Positions 52,996 through 61,037 of a stretch of 64,000 bases of DNA are shown here, one piece after another. Source of the stretch: Streptomyces sannanensis (lineage in GTDB: Bacteria; Actinomycetota; Actinomycetes; Streptomycetales; Streptomycetaceae); contig NZ_BAAAYL010000001.1 in assembly GCF_039536205.1 (NCBI RefSeq), positions 5,394,001 to 5,458,000 on the forward strand, read 5' to 3'. The position numbers and the translations under genes were made by a program. Under the pieces are notes generated by a model. It saw nothing but the letters and a program-made list of their open reading frames with translations, made no database searches and was not told where the DNA came from. Numbering within the stretch: the first letter of the stretch is position 1; each line of letters starts with the position of its first letter.

Positions 52996-54627
52996 TCACC
53001 TCCCGAGCCCGGCGAGCCCGGTGAGCGCGGCACGGGCGGCGCGGACGATGCGTGCCGCCCGGCCCGGCGGACGGGGCGCGGCACGCTCTTCCCACCACAG
53101 CGTCAGACGGCGCCGTGCCACGCGGTCCTCGGGCCGGCCCGCGACGAGCAGATGCTCGGCGAAGTCCAGCGCGTCGCGCCGGTAACCGCCCGTCAGGGGG
53201 CGGGCCTTGGCATAGGCGAGGAAGGCCGGCCGGTAGCCGTCACCGAGGATCTGCGGCAGCTCGGGCGCCACCTTCGCGACGACACTCGCCCGCTTGGCGG
53301 CGAGGGCACGGATCTGCACGCCCAGCCGCGCGCTGTCGAAGCCCTCGGGCGCGGGGGCGCCGGCCACAAGGGCGGACAACAACGCGGCCTGCGCGAGCGC
53401 GAGCCGCGCACGCGCGTCGTCCGGCGCGGTGCCGTCCCCGCCGTGCGGCAACTCGGCCGACCACGCGGCCGCGGGAGCGCTTGCAACGGCGTCGGCTCCG
53501 CCGGTCACGGGTGTCGCCGCCATGGGGACGGACGGCGGCGCGGTCCGCGTGACCGTCTGCGCAGCCGCGTGTCCCGGCGCGGAGACGGTCACCGCAGCGT
53601 CCGAAACCGGCAGGTGCCCGGCGGCCCACGCCCCTGCCTGGGCTTGACCGCGTGAGGCGTCGTCGCCCGCCGCGCCGGGCCGCGTTGCCGTGCCGTGCGG
53701 GGCGTGGGCGACCGTCCGGCCGCCGGACACGGCTGCGAGGGCACCGGCCCTCGCAGTCGTGTCCGTGCCCGTCCGGGCGCCGGGAGGCGTGAGCGTCGTA
53801 CGTATCGCGTCCAGTTCCGCCGACAGCGCCGCCTCCGGCGGGAAGTCGTCGTCCCGCTCCAGCAGCACGCCCGGCGGGTCGATACGGGAGCGCAGCTCGG
53901 CCAGTATGTCCAGGACGGAGCGGGGGACGGGGTGCGCGTGCGTGTCGTGCCAGACGCCGTTCCTCTCCACGCCGCCGGCGACATGGACGTACGCGATGGC
54001 CTCCAACGGCAACTCGCTCAGTGCCTTTGCCGGGTCCTCGCCGCGGTTGACGTGGTTGGTGTGGAGGTTCGCCACGTCGACGAGCAGCCGTACCCCGGTC
54101 CGCTCCACCAGCTCCGCGAGGAACCGGCCCTCGGTCAGTTCCTCGTCCGGCCAGGAGATCAGCGCCGCGATGTTCTCCAGGGCCAGCGGCACGGGCAAGG
54201 CGTCCTGGGCGATCCGCACGTTCTCGCACAGCACATGGAGCGCGTCCCAGGTGCGCGGCACCGGCAGCAGGTGCCCGGCCTCCAGGCGGGGCGATGGGGG
54301 AGGAGCCGGGAGCTTGGGGGACGACAGCGGCCCTGCGGCCCGTACGAAGGCGATGTGCTCGGTGACGAGCGGCGAGCCGAGGGCCTCGGCACGTGCCGCG
54401 AGGTCGGCGAGCCGCCCGGCGTCGGGGCGCTCGGCCCCGCCGAGGCCCAGCGACACCCCGTGCGGGACGACGGTGATACCGCGCTCGCGCAACCGCAGCA
54501 GGGAGTCGGGCACATGGCCGGGGCAGACGTTCTCCGCGACCGTCTCGACCCAGTCGATGCCCGGCAGACGCTCGATCGCGTCGGCTATCTCCGGTCGCCA
54601 GCCGATACCGATCCCTAGGCGCTCCAT
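52996..54627 (-). CDS. DUF692 (MbnB/TglH-type) metalloenzyme with fused C-terminal domain
   Basis: 543 residues. Residues 1-285 form the DUF692 TIM barrel with candidate iron ligands: His56 (VVPHGVSL), Glu90/His91 (TEHIAF), Glu151 (LENI), Asp184, His189 and His192 ([12 protein letters not shown]), His215 (YVHVAGG), Asp228/His230/His232 (HDTHAHPV) and Glu257. An Ala/Thr/Pro-rich linker (about 286-415) leads to a helical domain (about 415-520) resembling the partner proteins of DUF692 enzymes. Known members oxidise Cys of peptide substrates. ATG at 54627 has AAGGAGA. An IS605 element lies just upstream; a small Cys-rich ORF is coupled downstream. Confidence 0.85.
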   Translation of the reverse strand: MERLGIGIGWRPEIADAIERLPGIDWVETVAENVCPGHVPDSLLRLRERGITVVPHGVSLGLGGAERPDAGRLADLAARAEALGSPLVTEHIAFVRAAGPLSSPKLPAPPPSPRLEAGHLLPVPRTWDALHVLCENVRIAQDALPVPLALENIAALISWPDEELTEGRFLAELVERTGVRLLVDVANLHTNHVNRGEDPAKALSELPLEAIAYVHVAGGVERNGVWHDTHAHPVPRSVLDILAELRSRIDPPGVLLERDDDFPPEAALSAELDAIRTTLTPPGARTGTDTTARAGALAAVSGGRTVAHAPHGTATRPGAAGDDASRGQAQAGAWAAGHLPVSDAAVTVSAPGHAAAQTVTRTAPPSVPMAATPVTGGADAVASAPAAAWSAELPHGGDGTAPDDARARLALAQAALLSALVAGAPAPEGFDSARLGVQIRALAAKRASVVAKVAPELPQILGDGYRPAFLAYAKARPLTGGYRRDALDFAEHLLVAGRPEDRVARRRLTLWWEERAAPRPPGRAARIVRAARAALTGLAGLGR

Positions 54628-54646
54628 CAGATCTCCTTCGAGGGGA

Positions 54647-54666
54647 CCACCGGCTTCAGCCGGTGG
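54647..54666. other. IS605 left-end hairpin
   Basis: Perfect 8-bp stem with TTCA loop, the type of imperfect palindrome that TnpA recognises. It lies only 20 bp from the DUF692 start codon. Confidence 0.7.
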
Positions 54667-54769
54667 GGGGAATCGAAGGCCCCTTTGGGGCGGCCCGGCG
54701 TAGCCGGGGCGGCCACCTCACACGTACGTGTGAGGTTCAGGGGCCAGGGGATTTATCTACAGATGCCGT

Positions 54770-55213
54770 TTGTATGTTCGTTGCGTGGTGGTGACCGGGA
54801 AGGTTCGCCGGTTCTCCGGCGGCGTGTACGACCTCGGGCTGCACGTGGTGTGGTGCCCGAAGTATCGCCGTCCGGTGTTCGGTGGACGGGTCGCGTCACG
54901 CCTTGAGGAACTGATCCGGGCCAAGGCCGATGAACGGGGGTGGGAGATCGTGGCGCTCGAAGTGATGCCCGACCACGTCCACCTGTTCGTCAAGCATGAC
55001 CCGAAGTCATCGGCCTCGTACGTCGCGAACCAGTTCAAGGGCTTCACGTCCCGCGTCCTGCGAGAGGAGTTCCCGCACCTGCGGTCGAAGCTGCCGACGC
55101 TGTGGTCGTCGTGGTACTTCGCGGCCTCGGTCGGCGCGGTGAGCGCCGAGACGGTGCAGCGGTACATCGACACCCAGTGGGAACGCCCCTGGAAGAAGGG
55201 GGACGGCTCTTGA
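54770..55213 (+). CDS. tnpA: IS200/IS605 Y1 transposase TnpA
   Basis: Up to 147 residues. HUH metal motif PDHVHLFV (His69-x-His71) and nucleophilic Tyr132 in TVQRYIDTQ; the start of the fold reads GGVYDLGLHVVWCPKYRRPVF. It cuts and joins single-stranded DNA for peel-and-paste transposition. The start is uncertain: TTG at 54770 or one of three consecutive GTGs at 54785-54791, none with a clear ribosome binding site. Its stop overlaps the tnpB start (TTGA). Confidence 0.9.
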   Translation: MYVRCVVVTGKVRRFSGGVYDLGLHVVWCPKYRRPVFGGRVASRLEELIRAKADERGWEIVALEVMPDHVHLFVKHDPKSSASYVANQFKGFTSRVLREEFPHLRSKLPTLWSSWYFAASVGAVSAETVQRYIDTQWERPWKKGDGS

Positions 55214-56430
55214 TCCGCGCGTACAAGTTCCTCCTGCGCCCCACGGCCCGTCAGGCGGTTGCGCTGGGCGAGATGCTGCGTGACCACTGCTCGCTGTACA
55301 ACGGGGCGTTGCAAGAACGCCGGGACGCCTACCGGCACGCCTCGAAGACCACCATCCGGTACGGGGACCAGTCCGTACAGCTCAAGGAGATCCGGGCGTT
55401 CGACCCGGAGCGTCAGGGCCGCTGGTCGTTCACCTCCCAGCAGGCGACCCTGCGCCGCCTGGACAAGGCATTCCAGGCGTTCTTCCGGCGCGTCAAGAAC
55501 GGCGAGACGCCGGGCTACCCCCGCTTCAAGGGCGTCGGGCACTTCGATACCGTCACCTTCCCCAAGGACGGCGACGGCTGCCGCTGGGACTCCACCCCGC
55601 ACGATGCGCAGACCCGTGTCCGTCTCCAGGGCGTCGGGCACGTCCGCGTGCACCAGCACCGACCCGTACACGGCCGCGTGAAGACGATCAGCGTCAGGCG
55701 CGAAGGCAACCGCTGGTACGTGGTCCTCGCCTGCGACGACGTACCCGCCGAGCCGCTGGCGACGACCGGCGCCGTGGTCGGTATCGACATGGGCACCACG
55801 CACTTCCTGACCACCTCGGACGGCGAGTACGTCGCCAACCCGCGCTTCCTCGGCACGATGACCGGCGAGCTGGCCGAGGCTCAGCGGCACCTCGCGGCCT
55901 TCCCCAAGCGCACCCGGCAGCGCACCAGGAAACACCGCGCCGCCGCCCGGAATGTCGCCAAGCTGCACGCCAAGATCCGGCGGCAGCGCGCCGACTTCCA
56001 CCACAAGACCGCGAGCGCGCTGATCCGCGACCACGACGTGATCGCGCACGAACGGCTCAATACCGCGGGCATGACCAAAGCACCCACACCCAAGCCCGAC
56101 CCCGACAACGCGGGGGCGTTCCTTTCGAACGGCGCCGCCCCCAAGGCCGGGCTCAACCGCAGTATTCTCGACGCGGGTTGGGGACAGTTCCTGACGATCC
56201 TGGCGAACAAGGCTGAGAGCGCCGGTCGCCGAGTGATCGCAGTGGACGCCCGCAACACCTCCCGCACGTGCCCGCCCGAGATAGGCGGATGCGGGCACGT
56301 CGCCAAGGAGAACCGCGCCACCCAGGCAAAGTTCGAATGCGTCAAGTGCGGGTTCGCAGCGAACGCGGACCACGTCGGCGCGACGAACGTCCTCAACAGG
56401 GCCGGGCTGGTCCTCTGCGACGCGGCCTAG
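55210..56430 (+). CDS. tnpB: IS605 RNA-guided nuclease TnpB
   Basis: 406 residues. N-terminal HTH-like region (RAYKFLLRPTARQAVALGEMLRDHCSLYNGALQERRDAY), then a RuvC domain with catalytic Asp193 (GIDMGTTHF), Glu281 (HERLNTAGM) and Asp387 (ADHVGATNVLNRA). The zinc ribbon is Cys354, Cys361, Cys377 and Cys380. All catalytic residues are kept, so a working nuclease is likely. TTG at 55210 overlaps the tnpA stop. TnpB uses a right-end RNA to cut empty donor sites and so preserve the element. Confidence 0.9.
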   Translation: MIRAYKFLLRPTARQAVALGEMLRDHCSLYNGALQERRDAYRHASKTTIRYGDQSVQLKEIRAFDPERQGRWSFTSQQATLRRLDKAFQAFFRRVKNGETPGYPRFKGVGHFDTVTFPKDGDGCRWDSTPHDAQTRVRLQGVGHVRVHQHRPVHGRVKTISVRREGNRWYVVLACDDVPAEPLATTGAVVGIDMGTTHFLTTSDGEYVANPRFLGTMTGELAEAQRHLAAFPKRTRQRTRKHRAAARNVAKLHAKIRRQRADFHHKTASALIRDHDVIAHERLNTAGMTKAPTPKPDPDNAGAFLSNGAAPKAGLNRSILDAGWGQFLTILANKAESAGRRVIAVDARNTSRTCPPEIGGCGHVAKENRATQAKFECVKCGFAANADHVGATNVLNRAGLVLCDAA

Positions 56431-56475
56431 CCACCGACACAGGAAGCCCGCGACTTCAGTCGTGGGTGGAGTCAC
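56390..56475 (+). ncRNA. candidate right-end element RNA (omega RNA) of TnpB
   Basis: In IS605 elements the guide RNA overlaps the tnpB 3' end and ends at the transposon right end, with the guide taken from flanking DNA. Here the region contains the 56447-56466 hairpin. If the right end is near 56475, the guide would begin with the flanking GATGGTCCCCCTTGTG. Boundaries are inferred, not seen. Confidence 0.4.
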
Positions 56476-56502
56476 GATGGTCCCCCTTGTGTTCCGCGTT
56501 CA

Positions 56503-56525
56503 GTGCCGGGCTGATAGCCCGGCAC
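56503..56525. terminator. perfect 10-bp hairpin right of the IS
   Basis: GTGCCGGGCT-GAT-AGCCCGGCAC. It lies beyond the stop of the P-loop remnant (minus strand) and before the IS-interrupted DUF692 promoter region. Probably the old terminator of the upstream minus-strand gene. Confidence 0.65.
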
Positions 56526-56632
56526 CGGGATGGTGAATCCACCAGAAGGGATGTCCAGAGCTTCTTCTGAGGTTCCGGCGAGGGACGGCCGTCCGGGCTC
56601 GCGGTCGCGCCGGACGTGACAACGCCGATGAG

Positions 56633-56905
56633 TCAGTGCCGAAAACTGGCCCGTCCCTCTGCGAGATAGATCATCCAAGGTCGGATCGATTCACCGCCCT
56701 GCACGGGCCGAAGCTCCACACCGAGGTCACGGACAGCGGCAACGGGCCCAACCAGTTCCTCGGGAAAGTGCTGTTGCCGCGCTTCCTCCTGGGCGGCGAA
56801 CAGCGGACGCAGCTCGTCCCAGTCGGCGCCCGGTACAAAACGGCAACGGAACCACGGTTGTGTGCTCTTCCCACTGCCGAACGCACCGTTCACCCACACG
56901 ATCAC
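56633..56905 (-). pseudogene. chimeric remnant: P-loop N terminus joined to another C terminus
   Basis: 90 codons. The first 15 (VIVWVNGAFGSGKST) are the Walker A start of an AAA/adenylate-kinase-like protein. Directly after SGKST the sequence changes to PWFRCRFVPGADWDELRPLF and a different C-terminal domain. No Walker B or further kinase sequence follows, so an internal deletion probably fused two genes. GTG at 56905 has a good GAGAGGAGAAG ribosome binding site, so a product may still be made. Family of the second part unknown. Confidence 0.5.
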
Positions 56906-56924
56906 GGTCTTCTCCTCTCGAGCC

Positions 56925-57647
56925 TCAGCCCCGCAGCGCGGCGTGGTCCGCGACCACCGTGCACGAGCCGGGGGCGATCTCCGTGAAACCGGCGTCCCGC
57001 ACCACCGGCAGCCCGCTGCCGGTGAGTTCCGCCCAGCGGCTTTCGGGTGCCGTACGCACCGACAGCGGGAAGCCCGCCTCGCGCCACGCCACGCGCTCCT
57101 CGTCCGACAGCTCCCACCAGGCCAGCTGTGCCCCGTGTCCGGCCTGGGCCATCGCCTTGCCCGCGGACATGTCCAGGGTGGGGTTCATCCACAGCACGGG
57201 CTGGGAGAGGTCCGGTGCGGCCGGCTCTTCCGGGTCGTCGAGGTCGGTGCCCGACACCTGGAGCTTCACCAGATCCTTGGGCCAGCCGTCCAGGGGCACC
57301 GGCGGGAACACCCGCACCTCCGCCGACTTGCCCGTCACCGTGATGCCGGGCAGCGCTTCCGCGCGGCGCCACTCCGCGCCGCGCGCCCGGCGCACCACCT
57401 TGCGGATGCGGGCGTCCTGCCAGTCGCTCATGGCCTGCGCCCACTCGCCGTCCCCGAGGGAACGCTCGTCGGAGAGCATCGCCAGCACCGCCCGGGCCGC
57501 GGTCTCCAGTGCGTCGGTACGGGCCGGGGGCGCGGCCCGCTCCATCCGGACCACCAGGGGGAGGACGAACTGCGGGGCCTCGTCACGCGCGGTGCGCTCA
57601 TGACGGAAGGGGCTCTCGGCGCTGTCGGGGGTGTTGTGGCTGCTCAC
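56925..57647 (-). CDS. peptidyl-tRNA hydrolase II-like protein
   Basis: 240 residues. The C-terminal domain (about 150-240) has the PTH2 pattern LDMSAGKAMAQAGHGAQLAWWEL ... VRDAGFTEIAPGSCTVVADHAAL. The N-terminal part (FVLPLVVRMERAAPPARTDALETAARAVLAML) occurs in actinobacterial relatives of this size. Canonical PTH2 frees tRNA from stalled peptidyl-tRNA; whether this longer actinobacterial form does so is not shown. GTG at 57647. Stops 19 bp before the P-loop remnant start, so the two may have been co-transcribed. Confidence 0.75.
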   Translation of the reverse strand: MSSHNTPDSAESPFRHERTARDEAPQFVLPLVVRMERAAPPARTDALETAARAVLAMLSDERSLGDGEWAQAMSDWQDARIRKVVRRARGAEWRRAEALPGITVTGKSAEVRVFPPVPLDGWPKDLVKLQVSGTDLDDPEEPAAPDLSQPVLWMNPTLDMSAGKAMAQAGHGAQLAWWELSDEERVAWREAGFPLSVRTAPESRWAELTGSGLPVVRDAGFTEIAPGSCTVVADHAALRG

Positions 57648-57718
57648 CCGACCAGTTTGCCAGCCGCCCCATGTACGGATATTGGCGGAAGGAATGCTTC
57701 CGCGACAGGATGCCCGCT

Positions 57719-58396
57719 ATGAAAAGCGATCTTTTTGACTCCGAGTATCTGGTGCAGCAGGCCACTGCCCCCGGTATGACCCTGCAGAACGCCAAGTCGG
57801 TCAAGTACGCGGTCAACGGTGAAATGCTCGCTCGCCAGGGTTCGATGATCGCCTACCGCGGCAATCTCCAGTTCGAACGCAAGGGTCAGGGCATAGGCGG
57901 CATGCTCAAGCGAGCGGTGACGGGCGAGGGCCTGCCGCTCATGGCGGTGCGCGGCCAGGGCGAGGCGTGGTTCGCGCACGAGGCCGCCAACTGCTTCATC
58001 GTCGATGTCGAACACGGCGACGCCCTCACCGTCAACGGCCGCAACGTGCTCTGTTTCGACCCCACCCTCTCGTACGAGATCAAGATGCTGAAGGGCGCCG
58101 GCATGACCGGCGGCGGTCTGTTCAACAGCGTCTTCACCGGTCAGGGCAAGCTCGCCGTCATCTGCGAGGGCAACCCCATAGTGATTCCCGTCACTCAGCA
58201 CCAGCCCGTCTACGTCGACACCGACGCGGTCGTCGGCTGGAGCGCCCAGCTGAACACCTCGCTGCACCGCTCGCAGTCCTTCGGCTCGATGATCCGCGGA
58301 GGCTCGGGCGAGGCGGTCCAGCTGATGCTTCAGGGCGAGGGCTTCGTGATCGTACGGCCGAGCGAGGCCACGCCGCAGAAGGCGTCCACAGGCTGA
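57719..58396 (+). CDS. AIM24 family protein
   Basis: 225-residue beta-rich protein of the AIM24/TIGR00266-like family (VKYAVNGEMLARQGSMIAYRGNLQFERKGQG ... LVVWSAQL-like core at VVGWSAQLNTSLHRSQSFGSMIRGGSGEAVQLMLQGEGFVIVRPSE). Bacterial function is unknown. Two in-frame ATGs exist (57710 and 57719); ACAGG gives better spacing to 57719. Divergent from the PTH2-like gene. Confidence 0.82.
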   Translation: MKSDLFDSEYLVQQATAPGMTLQNAKSVKYAVNGEMLARQGSMIAYRGNLQFERKGQGIGGMLKRAVTGEGLPLMAVRGQGEAWFAHEAANCFIVDVEHGDALTVNGRNVLCFDPTLSYEIKMLKGAGMTGGGLFNSVFTGQGKLAVICEGNPIVIPVTQHQPVYVDTDAVVGWSAQLNTSLHRSQSFGSMIRGGSGEAVQLMLQGEGFVIVRPSEATPQKASTG

Positions 58397-58411
58397 GTGC
58401 GCTCGTCGGGC

Positions 58412-58522
58412 ATGTCGTACTGCGACATGCCCGAGCACATCGCCTGCTCCGGCGGTTCTCCGTACGCCGAGTGCGTGCTGTGCCGGGAGCCGGCCGAGTA
58501 CCCGGAAGCGTCGAGGGCGTGA
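58412..58522 (+). CDS. 36-residue Cys-containing microprotein
   Basis: Begins MSYCDMPEHIACSGGSPYAE and contains four Cys (4, 12, 21, 24), including a CVLC pair that could bind zinc. It starts 15 bp after the AIM24 stop codon. No strong ribosome binding site is visible. Its TGA overlaps a GTG (GTGA) opening a further 19-codon frame to 58578 that holds two more Cys; the two could be parts of one former frame. Unknown family. Confidence 0.35.
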   Translation: MSYCDMPEHIACSGGSPYAECVLCREPAEYPEASRA

Positions 58523-58581
58523 CGCTCGGTCCGATGTGCGGGTGGCAGGAGGCGCAGCGCACCTCCTGCTCCGGCTGAGCC

Positions 58582-59475
58582 TCAGTGCCCGATGAGTTCG
58601 GACACCTTCACGAAGCGGTAGCCACGCCTGCGCAGTTCGGGGACGATCCGCTGGATCGCCTCGTCGGTGGCCGGGGCAGCGCTGCGGGTGCAGTGCATCA
58701 CCACCAGTGAGCCGGGCTTCACTCCGTCCAGCACATGCCGGACGACCACGTCCGGATCTTTCTCGAAGGGGTCGCCGCTGACCACGTCCCACTGCACGGC
58801 CGTCACGCGGGCCGGGGCAAGGGCACGCAGCGCCCGGTCGTCGTAACAGCCGCCGGGGAAGCGGAAGTACGGCGCGACATTGCGTACTCCGGCCCTGTGG
58901 AACGCGTCGAAGGCCCGCTGCACGTCGGACCGCATGGATTCCTCGTCGAGCGCCGGCAGACCGTAGCAGGGGGACGCGAAGGCGTAGTGGCTGTACGAGT
59001 GGTTGGCGACCTCGAAGAGCGGGTCGTTGCCGATGGATCGCGCCTGGTCCGGGTACTCCTCGGCCCAGCGGCCGGTCATGAACACGGTCGACGGAACCTC
59101 GAGGCGCCGCAGCGAGGCGATCAGATCGGGGTTGTCGAAGTGTTCGCCACGCTCCGCCCGGGGGCCCTGGTCCGCCGTCATGTCGGCGTCGAAGGTGAGC
59201 GCGACGATTTTCGCGGTGTCGCCATGGGCGCGCTCGAAGACGGGGGTGAGCCCGCCCGGGCCAGGCGCGACCGTCGGCGGACGCTGCGGCGCCGGCTTCT
59301 GAGGCGCCGGCTGCCGTGTGGGCCGCGCAGGGGAGGACGCGGGTGCGGAAGCCGCCGACCGGGGTGAGGGCTTGTCGGTGCTGTGTTTCGGGAGGTTGCC
59401 GTCACCGGAACCGCAGGAGACCAGAACGGCCCCCAGAGCAGCAGCACCGATCAGCCTTCGCGCAGGAATGATCAC
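58582..59475 (-). CDS. secreted polysaccharide deacetylase (NodB domain) lipoprotein
   Basis: 297 residues. Lipobox LVSC (Cys21), a Pro/Ala-rich spacer (about 35-75), then a NodB homology domain: catalytic motif 1 ALTFDADMT, motif 2 NHSYSH (His-x3-His metal site), motif 3 FRFPGG, and VVMHC near the end. It would deacetylate peptidoglycan or a chitin-like polymer at the cell surface. The GTG start at 59475 gives the full signal peptide. Confidence 0.88.
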   Translation of the reverse strand: MIIPARRLIGAAALGAVLVSCGSGDGNLPKHSTDKPSPRSAASAPASSPARPTRQPAPQKPAPQRPPTVAPGPGGLTPVFERAHGDTAKIVALTFDADMTADQGPRAERGEHFDNPDLIASLRRLEVPSTVFMTGRWAEEYPDQARSIGNDPLFEVANHSYSHYAFASPCYGLPALDEESMRSDVQRAFDAFHRAGVRNVAPYFRFPGGCYDDRALRALAPARVTAVQWDVVSGDPFEKDPDVVVRHVLDGVKPGSLVVMHCTRSAAPATDEAIQRIVPELRRRGYRFVKVSELIGH

Positions 59476-59550
59476 GCTCGGAAAATATCCGATGAAATGC
59501 TTGTCGGTCGCGAGGCCCGCCGGAACCCGGCTCCGACGGGCCCCGCGAGG

Positions 59551-60921
59551 TCAGCACCAGGGGCCGGTGACCGCGAACGTGGTGCCCGGGGTGTAGCAGT
59601 TCACGTACATCGTCGCCTTGTCGGGAGAGAAGGTGACCCCGGCGAACTCGCCCCACTCCGGCGCCTCGGGCGTGCCGATGTTCTGGCGCCCGCGTGCCAT
59701 CGGATAGACCTCGCCCTGCCGGGTCAGCCCGTAGACGTGCTGGGCGCCGTCGCCGTCCTCGCAGACCATCAGGCCGCCGCCGGCCGCGAGGCAGATGTTG
59801 TCCGGCGACTCGCCGGGCAGCTGGATGTCCGTGCTCGGCCCGAAGACCACGACGAGGGTGAGCCGCCGCTTGTGCGGCTCGTACCGCCACACCTGGCCGA
59901 AGTGGTCGCCCGCGGAGCCGGAGGTGCTGACCGCGAAGCTGGAGACGAAGTACACCGACTGCCCGCCCCAGTAGCAGCCCTCCAGCTTCTGGGCGTGGGT
60001 GATCCCCTTGGGGCCGAAGTCCTGGAGCCGGATGGGCGTCTGCTGCGCCATCGGATCGGGTACGGGCACCCACTCGACACCGTCGAAGCTCGCGCCCGTC
60101 TCCTGGACGGCGGAGAGATCGGGCACGCCCGGCACCCGCATCGCCTCCAGGGCGCCGCCCGCGCGCAGTGAGCCCGTGCCGCCGAGCGGCCGTTCGGGCA
60201 GGAAGCGGTAGAAGAGCCCGAACGGCTTCTGGAAGGCGTCCTCGGTCTCGTACACGATGCCGCTCCTCGGATCGACGGCGATCGCCTCGTGCTGGAAGCG
60301 GCCCATCGCGGTGAGCGGTACGGCCCCGGTGCGGCGGGGATCGACGGGGTCGACCTCGAAGATGAAGCCGTGGTCCTTGGTGTAGCCGTTGGTGCCGGCC
60401 CGGTCCTCGGTCTCCTCGCAGGTCAGCCAGGTGCCCCAGGGGGTGGGGCCGCCCGCGCAGTTGACGGCGGTGCCGGCGATGGCGACGCGTTCACCCAGGA
60501 CGTTGTTCCGGCCGTCGAGTTCGAGGGCCGTACAGCCGCCGGCGGCCATCGGGTCGTAGGTGACCCCTTCGACCCTGGGGACCGGGATCCGGCCGCTCGC
60601 TCTGTTCTCGTGGTTGCGTACGAGATGGACACGGCCCCGGCGGCCGGCGAAGGCGGCCATCCCGTCGTGGTTGCTGGGCACTCGGCCCTCGCCGGAGCGC
60701 AGCGGCTCGCCCTCCCGGGAGAGCACCTGGTAGCGGAAACCTTTCGGCAGATCGAGCAGACCGGCCGGGTCGGGCACCAGCGGTCCGTAACCCGGTCCCT
60801 CGCCCAGTCCGTCGGCGGCTGCCGCGGTGCTGGCGTAGATCTCGGAGACGGCCCCGGAAAAGGCGATGCCCGCACCCAAGGCTCCGGTGCGGGCAAGGAT
60901 TTGACGTCGTGTAGCGGACAT
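59551..60921 (-). CDS. Tat-exported DUF839 (PhoX-like) protein
   Basis: 456 residues. Twin-arginine signal (ATRRQILARTGALGAGIAF) then a beta-propeller-like DUF839 domain with GTAVNCAGGPTPWGTWLTCEET, GRFQHEAIAVDP and PDNICLAAGGGLMVCEDG. These are typical of PhoX-type metal-dependent phosphatases and relatives, in which Ca and Fe lie in the propeller centre. ATG at 60921 follows GGAG at 7 nt. Alkaline phosphatase activity is possible, not proven. Confidence 0.82.
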   Translation of the reverse strand: MSATRRQILARTGALGAGIAFSGAVSEIYASTAAAADGLGEGPGYGPLVPDPAGLLDLPKGFRYQVLSREGEPLRSGEGRVPSNHDGMAAFAGRRGRVHLVRNHENRASGRIPVPRVEGVTYDPMAAGGCTALELDGRNNVLGERVAIAGTAVNCAGGPTPWGTWLTCEETEDRAGTNGYTKDHGFIFEVDPVDPRRTGAVPLTAMGRFQHEAIAVDPRSGIVYETEDAFQKPFGLFYRFLPERPLGGTGSLRAGGALEAMRVPGVPDLSAVQETGASFDGVEWVPVPDPMAQQTPIRLQDFGPKGITHAQKLEGCYWGGQSVYFVSSFAVSTSGSAGDHFGQVWRYEPHKRRLTLVVVFGPSTDIQLPGESPDNICLAAGGGLMVCEDGDGAQHVYGLTRQGEVYPMARGRQNIGTPEAPEWGEFAGVTFSPDKATMYVNCYTPGTTFAVTGPWC

Positions 60922-60958
60922 GAGGCAACTCCACTTCCTGTTGGCGGACAGGAGACGT

Positions 60959-61009
60959 GACCCGCATGTGTGTACCACGTGTCCATGCCACACGTGAACC
61001 ATGCGGGTC
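60959..61009. terminator. nested palindrome downstream of osmC
   Basis: Outer arms GACCCGCATG / CATGCGGGTC (perfect, 10 bp) enclose inner arms CACGTGT / ACACGTG (perfect, 7 bp) with a 7-nt loop. It lies between the OsmC stop and the DUF839 start on the minus strand. Probably the osmC terminator; the two CACGTG cores may also bind a regulator. Confidence 0.6.
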
Positions 61010-61037
61010 CCGCTGCCTCATGGGACCCGTCGAACCG

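Larger units (their letters stand above)
54641..56475 (+). mobile_element. IS200/IS605-family insertion sequence (tnpA + tnpB)
   Basis: About 1.83 kb. The left end has the hairpin CCACCGGC-TTCA-GCCGGTGG (54647-54666) and a 20-bp palindrome CCTCACACGTACGTGTGAGG (54716-54735). The right end has CCCGCGAC-TTCA-GTCGTGGG (56447-56466), with the same TTCA loop. There are no inverted terminal repeats or target duplication, as expected for Y1 transposases. Both genes look intact. Exact ends are estimated from the hairpins. Inserted about 14 bp upstream of the DUF692 start codon. Confidence 0.88.
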
